Shown here piece after piece: positions 43,432 to 52,661 of a stretch of 64,000 bases of DNA. The notes under the pieces are model-generated. The model had not been told where the DNA came from, ran no database searches, and saw only the letters and a list, made by a program, of their open reading frames with translations. The stretch is from Anaerosomatales bacterium. GTDB lineage: Bacteria > Actinomycetota > Coriobacteriia > Anaerosomatales > SLCP01. A program made the translations under genes and the position numbers. The first letter of the stretch is position 1. Every line of letters begins with the position of its first letter. The stretch is taken from assembly GCA_029210645.1 (NCBI GenBank), contig JARGFT010000001.1:65035-129034 (forward strand), in the 5' to 3' direction.

Positions 43432-43469
43432 TCGGCTTCGATGACCGCTTCACCCCGGGAGGTAGATCG

Positions 43470-44186
43470 ATGGAGATGGGTTTCGCGCTTGCCTTCGCCG
43501 CAGGCGTCGTGTCGTTCCTGTCTCCGTGCGTGCTTCCGCTTATCCCCGGATACTTGTCCTTCATGACGGGAATCGCCGTCGGCGACCTCGGTTCGGGCCG
43601 CGCAGCCCGTGCGGTCATCGGACCCGCGCTTCTCTTCGTCGCGGGCTTCTCTGTCGTTTTCACCTCGCTCGGCGCTTCAGCTTCGGTTCTGGGGTCGTTC
43701 CTTGTCGACTACCGTGTCGTTCTCGAGCGGGTGGCGGGTGTGCTGGTCATCGGGTTCGGCATTCTGATGCTCGGGATAGTGAGAGTGCCATGGCTCTACG
43801 GCGAGGCGCGGGTCGACATGGGCAAGGCACGCGCCTTCGGTCGGGGAGCGGCCTTCGTCATGGGTGCCGCTTTCGCATTCGGCTGGACGCCCTGCGTCGG
43901 ACCGGTGCTCGGTTCGATTCTCGCGCTCGCGGGCACCACTGCCAGCGTCGGGCAGGGCGCGGCTCTGCTGCTGGTGTACTCCCTCGGGCTCGGTCTGCCC
44001 TTCATAGCCACCGCGCTGCTCTTCGGGAGCGCGGGTCCGCTGCTTGCCCGCATCAACCGTCACTCGCTGATCATCAACCGCGTCGCCGGCGTGCTCCTGA
44101 TCGCTGTCGGCCTGCTGATCGTGACCGGCAGGCTCTCCGCGCTCGTCGGCGCGTTGAGTTCGGTGCTTCCCGAGGTAGCTCTCTAG
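43470..44186 (+). CDS. ccdA: CcdA/DsbD-type thiol-reductant transmembrane protein
   Basis: 238 residues, six helices. The paired redox cysteines sit in FLSPCVLPLIPGY (about residue 21) and FGWTPCVGPVLGS. CcdA passes electrons from cytoplasmic thioredoxin to the outer face of the membrane, for cytochrome c maturation or repair of extracytoplasmic thiols. GGGAGG precedes the ATG. The promoter carries a CsoR-type operator, as does the thioredoxin gene 8 kb away, so donor and membrane relay are probably co-regulated. Confidence 0.92.
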   Translation: MEMGFALAFAAGVVSFLSPCVLPLIPGYLSFMTGIAVGDLGSGRAARAVIGPALLFVAGFSVVFTSLGASASVLGSFLVDYRVVLERVAGVLVIGFGILMLGIVRVPWLYGEARVDMGKARAFGRGAAFVMGAAFAFGWTPCVGPVLGSILALAGTTASVGQGAALLLVYSLGLGLPFIATALLFGSAGPLLARINRHSLIINRVAGVLLIAVGLLIVTGRLSALVGALSSVLPEVAL

Positions 44187-44260
44187 CAGTTGGTAGCCTG
44201 CTGCCCGTGCTTTACGATGGGTAGCGTCTCTGCGTCCATGCTACGACGGGTGAGGGCACG

Positions 44261-47200
44261 ATGAGCAAACGAGGCGGCCGGAACACAAGTCTGGCCACCA
44301 GCGTCGTACTGTTGACCTTCGTGTTGGCGATGACCGCCGTCAGCGTGGTCAGCCTGTCCGCGCTCGTCGGTGTCTACGATCTGGCGAACAGCCAGGTCAG
44401 TGCGAGACACCAGGCATACCTTCAGACCCTCGTCGGCGACATCGCGCTGCGTCTCGATCCCGCCGGACGGCTCGTGTCCCGCTCCATCGCAGTATCGATC
44501 GATCCCGCCACCGGCGAGGTGAACCGCACCGCGCTCGCCGCGCAGTTCGATACCGGAGTGGAGTACGTGGACCAGCTGCTTCTTGCACGCAGTGACGGCA
44601 GTGTCGTGAGCGGTTATCCCACGTTTCGGACGCCGCGCAGTGTCGATGGATATCCGGTGCTCTCGATGGCCACTACCGAAACCCCTGTCTACTACTTCGA
44701 GCGGATGGAAGGCTCCCTTGACACGCGTTTGTGGGTCGCGCAGGCAGCTGCAGGCGACCCTGAGCTCGTCATGCTCGCCCGGGTCAGATTGGGCTTCCTC
44801 AGGCCGGTGATAGACCGTTTCGCTGACCCCACGATCGACCGGTGGGTGCTTCTCGTCGAGCGCGATGGCGACGCGGTAGTCACGAGTGTCGGTTCTTCCC
44901 GGCTCGTGCAGGAAAGCATCGTCTACGAGGAGCAGGAGCCCGGGGGCGGCACCGTGTCGGCGGTTGCCGAGGACGAAGCTGTTGTCTGGGGCCACTACGC
45001 CGAAATAGACGACCATCCCGGGCTGCCCTGGCGAGCGGTGATCGTCGAACCGCGTTCGGGAATGGTCATGGCGACACTGGTCGCGCTCGGGCCTGCCGTC
45101 ATGGCGCTCGTGGCTACCGGAGTCGTCACCCTTGTCCTGGTCGGTATCTTCGCCCGGCGGCTCGTGTCACCCCTTACCCACCTCGAGGAACGTGCTCGTG
45201 AGGCGGTTACCGGGGCCTACGTCAGGCCCTTGCAGAGCGAGCGCTCTGACGAGGTCGGTCGTCTGGCGGCTGCGTTCAACGCCATCGCACTGCGCCTGAA
45301 CGCGCTGCACGACCTATCTCAGCTACTGGCGTCGTCGTCCCGCCTCGACCAGGTGCTCGACGGCATCATGTCTGCGATGGGGCACATCGTCGGAACGGCG
45401 ACCGTTGCGGTCTTCCTCGTCGACGAGAACTCAGGCACGTTGGCGCTCGCACGCGCGGGGGATTCGTCGTCCGATCAGGCCCGGGGCGTCATGCTTGATT
45501 CGGATTCCTGGCTCGTTGATGCGCTTCACGCAGAGAACCCGCAGGTGCGCTCCGCACCGGGCGATGACGTTGCGGAGCTCGTCCCCGGCGAGTACGGGCA
45601 GACAGTGACGGTGCTTGCGGCTCCGCTCACGGTCGGTACCGAACCGCTCGGCGTCGTGCTCGTGATCGAAGACGGCGCTCGCACGTTCAGTGAGGCGGAG
45701 ACGGAGATGGTGCGGACGTTCTCAGCGCAGGCGGCGGTGGCCGTCTACAACTCGCGCCTCTTCCAGTTCGAGACCCGCTCGCGCATGGAGGCCGAGGTGC
45801 TTCGTGCGGTCGCCGAACAGCTCTCCCGCCCACAGGAACTCGCCGCTGCTCTCAAGAGCGTGGAAGAGAGCACGGCAGTCCTCGTGGGGGCGTCCTCGAC
45901 GATGATGGCGGTCTTCGACCGTTCGGGATTCGGGTTGCCGCCGGCCTCGTACCCGCTAGAGGAAGAGACCCTGCTCGCTGCATGGGCCGAGCGTGACTAC
46001 GCAACGGGAACCACCGCGGTCGTCGACACCGGTTCAGGGGAGGGTGCGAGGCGCCTGCTCGCCGCTGCATCGGCCAGCAGCGCGCTCCTGGTCGCCATCG
46101 TCATCGACGACGATCCCCGCGCCGTGCTGGCGTTCCTGCGCGCCGGCGACAGGCCCTTCACGCTGCGCGAGCACCGCCTCGCAGCGGCCCTGGCGAGCCA
46201 GCTCGCGCTGGCGTTCGAGAGCGCGTACAACTTCGAGCGTGCCCGCACCCGGGCAGTGAACCTGGAGACCATCTTCCGGATCAGCCAGGCGGTCAGCTCC
46301 TCGCTCCAGACCAAGGTAGTCCTCAACCGGGTCCTCGACGTCGTCCAGAAGATCTTCGCGGCTGATGGAGTATCGCTGATGACGTACGATGCTGCGTCGG
46401 GCCTGGTATCGACCGAGATGGCGCGCGGCATGATCTCCTCAGAGATGCTCCACTTCGAGGTCGAACCGGGCGCCGATATCCCGGGCCAGGTCTTCTCGAG
46501 TGGCGAGCCAACTCGTGCAGATGACGTGGTCTCGACCGGTGAGGGGCTCGCCGCCCTCGCCGCCGAGCAGGGACTCCACTCCATGCTCTCCGTTCCTCTC
46601 CTCGCTCGCGGGCGCAGCATCGGCGTGCTCACCGTGTTCTCGACGGAGTACGGCGCATTCAGCCACGAGGACATGGGGCTGCTACACACATTTGCGTCCC
46701 AGGCTGCCCTGGCCATCGATACCGCCAAGCTCTACGGCAAGGAGCACCTGGTGGCGACCGTCCTGCAGGCTTCGATCTTGCCCAAGACCCTGCCAGAGTT
46801 CCCCGAGATCGAATCGAGCAGCGTCTACCTGCCAGCCGGGATGGAGGCTGATATCGGCGGCGACTACTACGACCTGTTCAGGACGCCCGACGGACGGATC
46901 CTGATGGTGATGGGCGACGTCTGCGGCAAGGGAGTCGTGGCGGCCACGAAGACGTCGATGATCAAGTACACGGTGCGGGGTCTCGCAACGGCAGGATTGG
47001 CGCCGGACGAGATCATCTCCGAGGTCAACCAGATGGTGTCGCAGAGCGGGGACACGAGCGACATCGTGACGCTGTGGGTCGGCGCACTCGACGCCGGGAA
47101 CGGCACGCTCGAGTACGCGAACGGGGGTCATCCTGCCGCACTCGTGCGTCGAGCGGCGGACTCCTCGATCGTGCGATGCCCGCCGACGGGGGCCCTCCTC

Positions 47201-47482
47201 GGCGCCACGGAAAGCGCGCACTACGACCTTGAGACAGTCGATGTCCGGCCCGGTGACCTCATCCTTCTCTACACGGATGGAGTGACCGAGGCCCGTCGTG
47301 GGAATACATTCTTCGGTGAGGGCAGGGTGCAGCGGGCTCTGCGCCAGGGCAGCGACGCCGGCGACGTGACACAACGTCTGCTGTCTCTCCTCGACAGATT
47401 CGTTCCCGGCGCCATTCGGGATGATGCCGCGATACTTGCGGTTGGCGTCGTGGGGAAGCGTGATGAAGATGCGATCCACTAG
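44261..47482 (+). CDS. Membrane sensor with HAMP, GAF domains and SpoIIE-type PP2C phosphatase
   Basis: 1073 residues. TM1 (about 12-35), an extracytoplasmic sensing region (about 36-262), TM2 (about 268-292) and HAMP (about 293-350) are followed by three GAF-like domains (about 355-510, 520-660 and 670-815). The C-terminal SpoIIE/RsbU PP2C domain (about 840-1065) has ADIGGDYYDLF, MGDVCGKGVVAATKTSM, YANGGHPAAL and LLYTDGVTEAR. Such phosphatases activate STAS-domain antagonists by dephosphorylation. The STAS-HATPase fusion encoded 18 nt downstream is the obvious partner. Confidence 0.92.
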   Translation: MSKRGGRNTSLATSVVLLTFVLAMTAVSVVSLSALVGVYDLANSQVSARHQAYLQTLVGDIALRLDPAGRLVSRSIAVSIDPATGEVNRTALAAQFDTGVEYVDQLLLARSDGSVVSGYPTFRTPRSVDGYPVLSMATTETPVYYFERMEGSLDTRLWVAQAAAGDPELVMLARVRLGFLRPVIDRFADPTIDRWVLLVERDGDAVVTSVGSSRLVQESIVYEEQEPGGGTVSAVAEDEAVVWGHYAEIDDHPGLPWRAVIVEPRSGMVMATLVALGPAVMALVATGVVTLVLVGIFARRLVSPLTHLEERAREAVTGAYVRPLQSERSDEVGRLAAAFNAIALRLNALHDLSQLLASSSRLDQVLDGIMSAMGHIVGTATVAVFLVDENSGTLALARAGDSSSDQARGVMLDSDSWLVDALHAENPQVRSAPGDDVAELVPGEYGQTVTVLAAPLTVGTEPLGVVLVIEDGARTFSEAETEMVRTFSAQAAVAVYNSRLFQFETRSRMEAEVLRAVAEQLSRPQELAAALKSVEESTAVLVGASSTMMAVFDRSGFGLPPASYPLEEETLLAAWAERDYATGTTAVVDTGSGEGARRLLAAASASSALLVAIVIDDDPRAVLAFLRAGDRPFTLREHRLAAALASQLALAFESAYNFERARTRAVNLETIFRISQAVSSSLQTKVVLNRVLDVVQKIFAADGVSLMTYDAASGLVSTEMARGMISSEMLHFEVEPGADIPGQVFSSGEPTRADDVVSTGEGLAALAAEQGLHSMLSVPLLARGRSIGVLTVFSTEYGAFSHEDMGLLHTFASQAALAIDTAKLYGKEHLVATVLQASILPKTLPEFPEIESSSVYLPAGMEADIGGDYYDLFRTPDGRILMVMGDVCGKGVVAATKTSMIKYTVRGLATAGLAPDEIISEVNQMVSQSGDTSDIVTLWVGALDAGNGTLEYANGGHPAALVRRAADSSIVRCPPTGALLGATESAHYDLETVDVRPGDLILLYTDGVTEARRGNTFFGEGRVQRALRQGSDAGDVTQRLLSLLDRFVPGAIRDDAAILAVGVVGKRDEDAIH

Positions 47483-47500
47483 CCAGCGGAGACGGTGCGC

Positions 47501-48286
47501 ATGGATCTTGCGATAGACCGACACGAGGGACAGCGCGCATGCGTGTTCCATCTTGCGGGTGACATAGACGTAGCGGTCGTGCCCGATCTCCGGGGCTCCT
47601 TGGACCAGGTCATCGAGACCGGTTGTGAGAACATCGTCCTGGACCTCACCGAGGTCACGTACGCGGACAGTTCCGCGCTCGGCCTGCTGGTCTGGCTCGA
47701 TCATCGTCTCCAGCCGCGCGAGGGTAAGGCGATCCTCGCGGGTGCGAATGACGACGTCGCTCGCATCTTCGAACTCTCGGGGTTGTTGAGTGTCGCCGGC
47801 TGTCTTGAGGAACGCGAGGATGTCGAGAGCGCCGTCGCGTGTTTCGATCCGGTCGGGACCGGTACGGAGGCCGAGTGGTCGCAGATGCTGGAGATGCCCG
47901 CTGATGTGCAGGCGCTCGCAGGCGTTCGCGAGCAGGTGCACGACCTCGTAGGCACGCTCGACTTCGGCGAGTCGGCCCTCTTCGATATCAAGGTCGCTGT
48001 GGGCGAGGCGCTCGCCAATGCGGTGCGTCACGGATCGCCCACGGACGGTCAAGCGGCCATACACATCGCCGTTACCGCGTATCCCGACCGCGTCGTGCTG
48101 CAGGTCACCGATTCGGGCAGCGGCTTCGACGGAGACCACGTGTGCAGCGACGATCTCTACGCGGTCGGCGGTCGCGGAGTGATGTTCATGCGCGCGCTGA
48201 TGGATCAGGTGTGCTTCGCTCCTCGCGAAGGGGGCGGGACCGAAGTGACCCTCGTCAAGCATCGTCCGCTCAGGCTGGCGGAGTAG
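47501..48286 (+). CDS. STAS domain fused to a HATPase_c_2 anti-sigma-factor-type kinase
   Basis: 261 residues combining the two halves of a partner switch. The N-terminal STAS domain (about 1-115) has VLDLTEVTYADSSALGLLVW with the phosphorylatable Ser at 57/58. The C-terminal RsbW/SpoIIAB-like ATPase (about 135-255) has EALANAVRHGSP (N-box), DSGSGFD (G1) and GGRGVMFMRALMDQV (G2). These are usually separate proteins. It follows a SpoIIE-type phosphatase by 18 nt, so phosphorylation and dephosphorylation of the STAS serine may be encoded together. No sigma factor of the SigB/SigF type is adjacent. Confidence 0.88.
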   Translation: MDLAIDRHEGQRACVFHLAGDIDVAVVPDLRGSLDQVIETGCENIVLDLTEVTYADSSALGLLVWLDHRLQPREGKAILAGANDDVARIFELSGLLSVAGCLEEREDVESAVACFDPVGTGTEAEWSQMLEMPADVQALAGVREQVHDLVGTLDFGESALFDIKVAVGEALANAVRHGSPTDGQAAIHIAVTAYPDRVVLQVTDSGSGFDGDHVCSDDLYAVGGRGVMFMRALMDQVCFAPREGGGTEVTLVKHRPLRLAE

Positions 48287-48431
48287 AGGATCGCCGCATC
48301 GGATCCGGTCGGACACGTGCAGCCGGAGGAGTGCGGCAGCGGATCGGCGAAGAGGAAGGTATCCGGCCGCTGGCAGTTGACGGTATGCTCGCTTCGGTGG
48401 CATCGGTGCGAAGTTAGGGAAGGTGCGCAGC

Positions 48432-49001
48432 ATGGACGTGTTCGAGGCCCTCGAGAAGCGCCACTCGGTGAGGTCGTTCAAGACCGACCCGGTCCCGGTC
48501 GAGATGATCGAGCGGATCATGCGTGCCGCGTCGCTCGCGCCTTCGGCGATGAACGAGCAGCCGTGGCGTTTCTACGTCACCACCGGCCAGACTCGACGTC
48601 GTGTCGGTGAAGCCATGGCGCAGGGCACGACGCATCTCGAAGAGTTCATCGATGTCATGGGAGCGGAGCTGCATGCGGAGGCGGTGAGGTGGTACTCGGA
48701 GCTGGGCAACGCTCCGGTGGTGATCGTCTGCACGATGCCGAAGGCGGCAGACGAGTTCTGGCGCATGAACAAGCACCTGTCGATCGGCGCGGCCATCGAG
48801 AACATCCTGCTCGCGGCGACCGCTCAGGGTCTGGGGGCGTGCAACATCACGTTCTCGTTCTACGTCCGAGACGAGTTGGCAGAGACGCTCGACATCCCCG
48901 AGGACCGCACTATCATCGCGATCGTGGCGCTCGGATACCCCGATGAGGTGCAGCCGGTACCCGCGGAGCACAATCCCGACATCGCCGTCTTCCTCGACTG
49001 A
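48432..49001 (+). CDS. Nitroreductase family protein
   Basis: 189-residue FMN-dependent nitroreductase-fold protein. MDVFEALEKRHSVRSFKTDPVP and LAPSAMNEQPWRFYVTT are the FMN-binding N-terminal motifs; GLGACNITF and IIAIVALGYPDE complete the family pattern. ATG 48432 follows AGGGAAGG. It probably reduces a quinone, nitro or enone compound with NAD(P)H; substrate unknown. Confidence 0.9.
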   Translation: MDVFEALEKRHSVRSFKTDPVPVEMIERIMRAASLAPSAMNEQPWRFYVTTGQTRRRVGEAMAQGTTHLEEFIDVMGAELHAEAVRWYSELGNAPVVIVCTMPKAADEFWRMNKHLSIGAAIENILLAATAQGLGACNITFSFYVRDELAETLDIPEDRTIIAIVALGYPDEVQPVPAEHNPDIAVFLD

Positions 49002-49006
49002 GTCCG

Positions 49007-49705
49007 ATGACGAAGGCCGTCTTCTTCGACGTCGGGAACACGCTGCTCTTCCCGTACCCCAGCGTGTCAGAGGTGTGCCGTCAGGTGCTGAGCGAAGCGG
49101 GGCACGTGCGCGACATATCAGCCATCGACGAGTACATGCCGCTCGTGGACGCGTACTACGAGGACCGGTATCGCGAAGACGACACCTTCTGGACCGACGA
49201 GGGTGCCACCAACGAGGTGTGGGTGGGGATGTACTCGCTGCTCGCGCGCAAGCTCGGGCTCCACGACGATGCCGAGGAGCTTGCCCGACGCGTCTACGAG
49301 GAGTTCGGACGGTCGGACCGGTGGCGTGCCTACGAGGACGTCGTCCCCGCACTGATGCGTCTCAAGGAGCGTGGACACCGCCTGGGCATCATCTCGAACT
49401 GGGACCGGCGGTTGACTGGTGTGCTCACCGGTCTCGGGATCACAGAGCTGCTCGACACCATCGTCTCCTCGGCCGAAGTCGGGCTCCACAAGCCAGATCC
49501 GCGCATCTTCGAGCTCGCATGCCGGCGGGTGGGGGTCGAGCCCCGGGAGGCGGTTCACGTGGGCGACCACCACTATGCGGACGTGCTCGGAGCGTCGTCC
49601 GTCGGCATGACACCGGTGCTCATCGATCGCTACGAGACGCCCGGGCCCGACCGGGGCATCACAACGCTCGATGCACTGGAGATGTTTCTGGGTTGGACGA
49701 CGTGA
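49007..49705 (+). CDS. HAD-family hydrolase
   Basis: 232 residues. Motif I FFDVGNTLL holds the nucleophile Asp at residue 8 but Gly in place of the second Asp, as in dehalogenase-like members. Motif II is in GIISNWDRR (Ser-Asn), motif III the Lys of GLHKPDPRIF, and motif IV VGDHHYADVLGA, where Asp-His-His replaces the usual Asp-xxx-Asp. A phosphatase or dehalogenase; substrate unknown. It starts 5 nt after the nitroreductase gene. Confidence 0.87.
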   Translation: MTKAVFFDVGNTLLFPYPSVSEVCRQVLSEAGHVRDISAIDEYMPLVDAYYEDRYREDDTFWTDEGATNEVWVGMYSLLARKLGLHDDAEELARRVYEEFGRSDRWRAYEDVVPALMRLKERGHRLGIISNWDRRLTGVLTGLGITELLDTIVSSAEVGLHKPDPRIFELACRRVGVEPREAVHVGDHHYADVLGASSVGMTPVLIDRYETPGPDRGITTLDALEMFLGWTT

Positions 49706-49721
49706 CGAGGGAGGAGCCCGG

Positions 49722-51416
49722 ATGAGACGTTCCGTTGCGTGGATGGCGGGAGCACTTGCGCTGGCCGTGTGTGTGGCAGGAGCGTACGGTGCGTACCTGC
49801 TTGCGGGCTACTCGTGGGACCAGGTGGTGTCGTACGAGACGCCGTTCGGCGACTACGACCGGCCGTGGGCGCTCGACACCGTTCCCGCCGGGGTCGCCAC
49901 CCCCGCTGATGCCCCGCGTGCTGTGCTGGTGATCGTCGATGGCTTGCGGGCGGACACGACCCAAGAGATGCCGGGTTACCAGACGCTGCGCCAGTACGGC
50001 GCAGACATGATCGCGGTGACACCTCAGCCCTCGTTGTCCTACCCGACGTGGACGACCATCCTCTCCGGTGCGTCACCCGACATCTCGGGTGTGACCACGA
50101 ACTGGTTCGAGGGAGCGGTACCCGTCGAGACGCTGATCGACAGCGCGCTCGCGGCCGGGCTCACAGTCGCGGTATCGGCGCCGGACGACTTCGTGACCCT
50201 CTACAGCGCAGAGCGTGCGCAAGCGACATACTTCGACGCGTGGGCGAAGGAGTACCTGTCGGATGTCTACGTCGACCGCGCCATCGAACTCGTGACACGG
50301 GCCGATCCGGCGTTGCTCGTCGTGCACCTGCCCGATGTGGACGAAGCGGGCCACGCCTACGGTGGGGGATCGCCGCAGTACACGGAGATGGCACAGCGGA
50401 TCGACGGGGAGATACTGAGGCTCGTCCAGGCACTGCAGGACGACCGGACACTCTTCGTGGTGGCAGGCGATCACGGTCACATCGACGCAGGCGGCCACGG
50501 TGGGTGGGAGAGTGTCGTCAGGCAGGTGCCCGCCCTGTTCATCGGGCAGGCATCGTCGTTGGAGCGGGAACCGATCTCGCAGACGGACATCGCCCCCACG
50601 ATAGCCGCGTACCTCGGCATTCCCGTTCCGGCGCACGCAGAGGGCAGCGTGCTGACCGAACTCCTCGTACCCGGAGCGGTGAGTCCGGGGGTTGATGACG
50701 AGCATGCTCTGCGGTTCGCGGAGATCTATCTCGCAGCCCTTGGTGCGCCTGAAGCTGTACCCGCTGCTGGAGCGAGCGCCGAGAGTGTCGCAGTGGCTCT
50801 GGACAACGCCCGGGCGGAAAGACTCGCAGCGGAGCGCAGGGACCGGCTGCCGATGGCACTCGGATTGGGGGCTACAGCGGTGATCGCACTGCTCGCACTC
50901 TTCACACTGTCGTGGCGGGCAGGTGTTGCGGCCACCGCCGGAACGTTCGCGTACTACCTTGCCTACAACGGGCTCTACTTCGTCGTCCACGGCTACCGTT
51001 GGTCGCTTTCCGCCTTCAATGACGAGGCGCTTGTCCAGCAGTTCTTCTACCTCCGCATGGTGGAGGCGGCCATCGCCGGGCTCGTGGCTGTGGCAGTGGC
51101 GGCCATCATCTATCCGCTGCTCCGCGCCGAGCCGATGAGCCCCCGCGTCGGAGGCTACCTCGGCGGATGGCTCGCCCTCGGTCCGGCCACCGTGCTGGCG
51201 GTGATGGCGACACTGGCCCTGCAGGTTGCCTGGTTCCTCTGGGCGTACGGGGCCGAGGTGGTCTGGCGTCTTCCCGACCTGAGATGGGGATTCAAGTACG
51301 ATCTGGACCTCATACAAGCGACGGCGGTAGGGGCAACGGCGCTCGTGGCACCGCTGGTAACGTACCTGATAGGCCGGTATCATCCGAAGACCCGCGTCCG
51401 ACCTGCCGGCGAGTAG
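49722..51416 (+). CDS. Alkaline-phosphatase-superfamily membrane hydrolase/phosphodiesterase
   Basis: 564 residues from ATG 49722 with GGAGG upstream. A signal anchor (about 5-27) precedes an extracytoplasmic catalytic domain of the type I phosphodiesterase group: VLVIVDGLRADTT (metal Asp and nearby Thr), PSLSYPTWTTILSG (nucleophile Thr), HLPDVDEAGHAYGG and VVAGDHGHIDAGGHGG. After about residue 385 come roughly five membrane helices. The layout recalls GPI-ethanolamine-phosphate transferases, but in bacteria the substrate, perhaps a lipid or polymer phosphodiester, is unknown. Confidence 0.85.
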   Translation: MRRSVAWMAGALALAVCVAGAYGAYLLAGYSWDQVVSYETPFGDYDRPWALDTVPAGVATPADAPRAVLVIVDGLRADTTQEMPGYQTLRQYGADMIAVTPQPSLSYPTWTTILSGASPDISGVTTNWFEGAVPVETLIDSALAAGLTVAVSAPDDFVTLYSAERAQATYFDAWAKEYLSDVYVDRAIELVTRADPALLVVHLPDVDEAGHAYGGGSPQYTEMAQRIDGEILRLVQALQDDRTLFVVAGDHGHIDAGGHGGWESVVRQVPALFIGQASSLEREPISQTDIAPTIAAYLGIPVPAHAEGSVLTELLVPGAVSPGVDDEHALRFAEIYLAALGAPEAVPAAGASAESVAVALDNARAERLAAERRDRLPMALGLGATAVIALLALFTLSWRAGVAATAGTFAYYLAYNGLYFVVHGYRWSLSAFNDEALVQQFFYLRMVEAAIAGLVAVAVAAIIYPLLRAEPMSPRVGGYLGGWLALGPATVLAVMATLALQVAWFLWAYGAEVVWRLPDLRWGFKYDLDLIQATAVGATALVAPLVTYLIGRYHPKTRVRPAGE

Positions 51417-51474
51417 GCCGTGTCGGCTACTGCGGACTGCATCCTTACCTGAGCACGCCCGAGAGGAGTCAGAG

Positions 51475-52071
51475 ATGGGCCGGTACACAGTTGCGATCAC
51501 GGGCGCATCGGGGAGCGTCTACGGGATGCGCGTCGTGGAGCGTCTGCTGGCGTCGGGCCATGAAGTCGCGCTTGTCATGACGCCCGCTGGCCAGGAGGTC
51601 ACCGCCTACGAACTCGAGCTTGATCTCCCCGCCGAGGAGCCTGGCCGGGCCTTGCTGCGCTACCTCGAACTGCCGCTCGACGCACCGCTGCGCATCGCCT
51701 GCTGCGGCGATCTGTTCGATCCGCTCGTATCCGGTTCTCATCTGACAGACGCGATGATCGTCGTGCCCGCCTCGATGGGATTCTGCGCCAGCGTGGCCAA
51801 CGGCCTGGCATCGAACCTGGCTGAGCGAGCGGCCGACGTGGTCCTCAAGGAGCGCAGGCCGCTCGTGATGGTGCCCCGCGAGACGCCGCTCTCCCTGGTT
51901 CACCTGCGCAATCTCACCGCGCTGGCCGAGGCGGGCGCGATCATCGCGCCCGCGATGCCCGCCTTCTACCATCATCCGCAGACTCTCGATGACCAGGTGA
52001 ATTTCGTCGTTGGCAAGGTGCTCGACGTCCTCGGGATCGAACACGATCTGTTTCCGCGGTGGGGAGCGTAG
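51475..52071 (+). CDS. UbiX/Pad1-like flavin prenyltransferase or flavoprotein
   Basis: 198 residues. The N-terminus YTVAITGASGSVYGMRVVERL and the middle MIVVPASMGFCASVANGLASNLAERAADVVLKERRPLVMVPRETPLSLVHLRN are the UbiX hallmarks. UbiX makes prenylated FMN for UbiD decarboxylases. No ubiD is in the window, so the partner is elsewhere. GAGAGGAG precedes the ATG. Confidence 0.88.
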   Translation: MGRYTVAITGASGSVYGMRVVERLLASGHEVALVMTPAGQEVTAYELELDLPAEEPGRALLRYLELPLDAPLRIACCGDLFDPLVSGSHLTDAMIVVPASMGFCASVANGLASNLAERAADVVLKERRPLVMVPRETPLSLVHLRNLTALAEAGAIIAPAMPAFYHHPQTLDDQVNFVVGKVLDVLGIEHDLFPRWGA

Positions 52072-52092
52072 GGGGTCTTCCTCGGCCTAAGG

Positions 52093-52121
52093 TTGACGGA
52101 CGTGCCACCTCGGCGGAGAAT
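52093..52121 (+). promoter_or_regulatory. Candidate promoter of the 50-aa orphan gene
   Basis: TTGACG, 17 nt, GAGAAT. It lies just after the ubiX-like gene and fits a start about 80 nt before the small gene. Confidence 0.5.
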
Positions 52122-52152
52122 GTATGTTCGTAAGGGTCAGAACCACCGCACC

Positions 52153-52192
52153 GCAGCAGTAGTAGCAGTAGTAGTCGCAGTCACAGTCGCAG
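52153..52192 (+). repeat. Triplet-like repeat in a leader
   Basis: A 40-nt run of GCAG/TAG/TCG triplets built on CAGTAGTAG and CAGTCG, directly upstream of the ribosome site of the 50-aa gene. G and C alternate so regularly that it is clearly unlike the flanks. Confidence 0.7.
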
Positions 52193-52208
52193 CACGGAGG
52201 TAGAAGCC

Positions 52209-52361
52209 ATGACCCTGGCACAGGCGCGCAAGCGCTATCCGCTCGTGCCCGCCGAGATCGTGAAGTGGGCCGTCGATAACATCCCCGATCCGCGCGATGT
52301 CGAGCGCGGGCTGATGCGGCTCGAGAACTCCCGCCGCGTCGAGCTCAAGTACTCGGCATAG
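52209..52361 (+). CDS. 50-residue protein of unknown function
   Basis: ATG 52209 has a strong GGAGGT 7-8 nt upstream and the frame ends in TAG before a clear terminator, so this small gene has the full set of signals. The product begins MTLAQARKRYPLVPAEIVKWA and is highly charged (many Arg, Glu and Asp), probably helical and soluble, with no Cys. I recognise no family. It has its own promoter candidate, a triplet-repeat leader and a terminator, suggesting an independently expressed small protein. Confidence 0.7.
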   Translation: MTLAQARKRYPLVPAEIVKWAVDNIPDPRDVERGLMRLENSRRVELKYSA

Positions 52362-52372
52362 CAGACACACAA

Positions 52373-52400
52373 GAAGGGCCGCCCACCGGGACGGCCCTTC
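52373..52400. terminator. Bidirectional terminator
   Basis: GAAGGGCCG pairs with CGGCCCTTC around a 10-nt loop. It lies between the 50-aa gene (plus) and the tRNA-Cys end (minus), and on the minus strand is followed by TTGTGTG. Confidence 0.8.
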
Positions 52401-52408
52401 ATCGGTTC

Positions 52409-52482
52409 TGGAGGCGACGCCCGGATTCGAACCGGGGATAAGGGCTTTGCAGGCCCCTGCCTTGCCACTTGGCCACGTCGCC
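52409..52482 (-). tRNA. tRNA-Cys (GCA)
   Basis: Minus-strand acceptor GGCGACG/CGTCGCC with T discriminator and encoded CCA. Anticodon loop CTGCAAA gives GCA (plus positions 52448-52450). T arm CGGTTCGAATCCG is canonical. Confidence 0.96.
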
Positions 52483-52574
52483 GTATGCGGCGCTGAGCTG
52501 CGCCTGTTATGAATCGAAGGCCGGCCCCGTGGGCCGCGTTGAAGCCTCCCGGACCGACCTTCGGATCGAATCGA

Positions 52575-52650
52575 TGGAGCGGACGAAGGGATTCGAACCC
52601 TCGACCCCCACCTTGGCAAGGTGGTGTTCTACCACTGAACTACGTCCGCG
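52575..52650 (-). tRNA. tRNA-Gly (GCC)
   Basis: Acceptor GCGGACG/CGTCCGC, T discriminator, encoded CCA; anticodon loop TTGCCAA with GCC (plus 52615-52617). Lies about 90 nt upstream of tRNA-Cys on the same strand and shares its promoter. Confidence 0.96.
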
Positions 52651-52661
52651 CGCAAAGGGTA

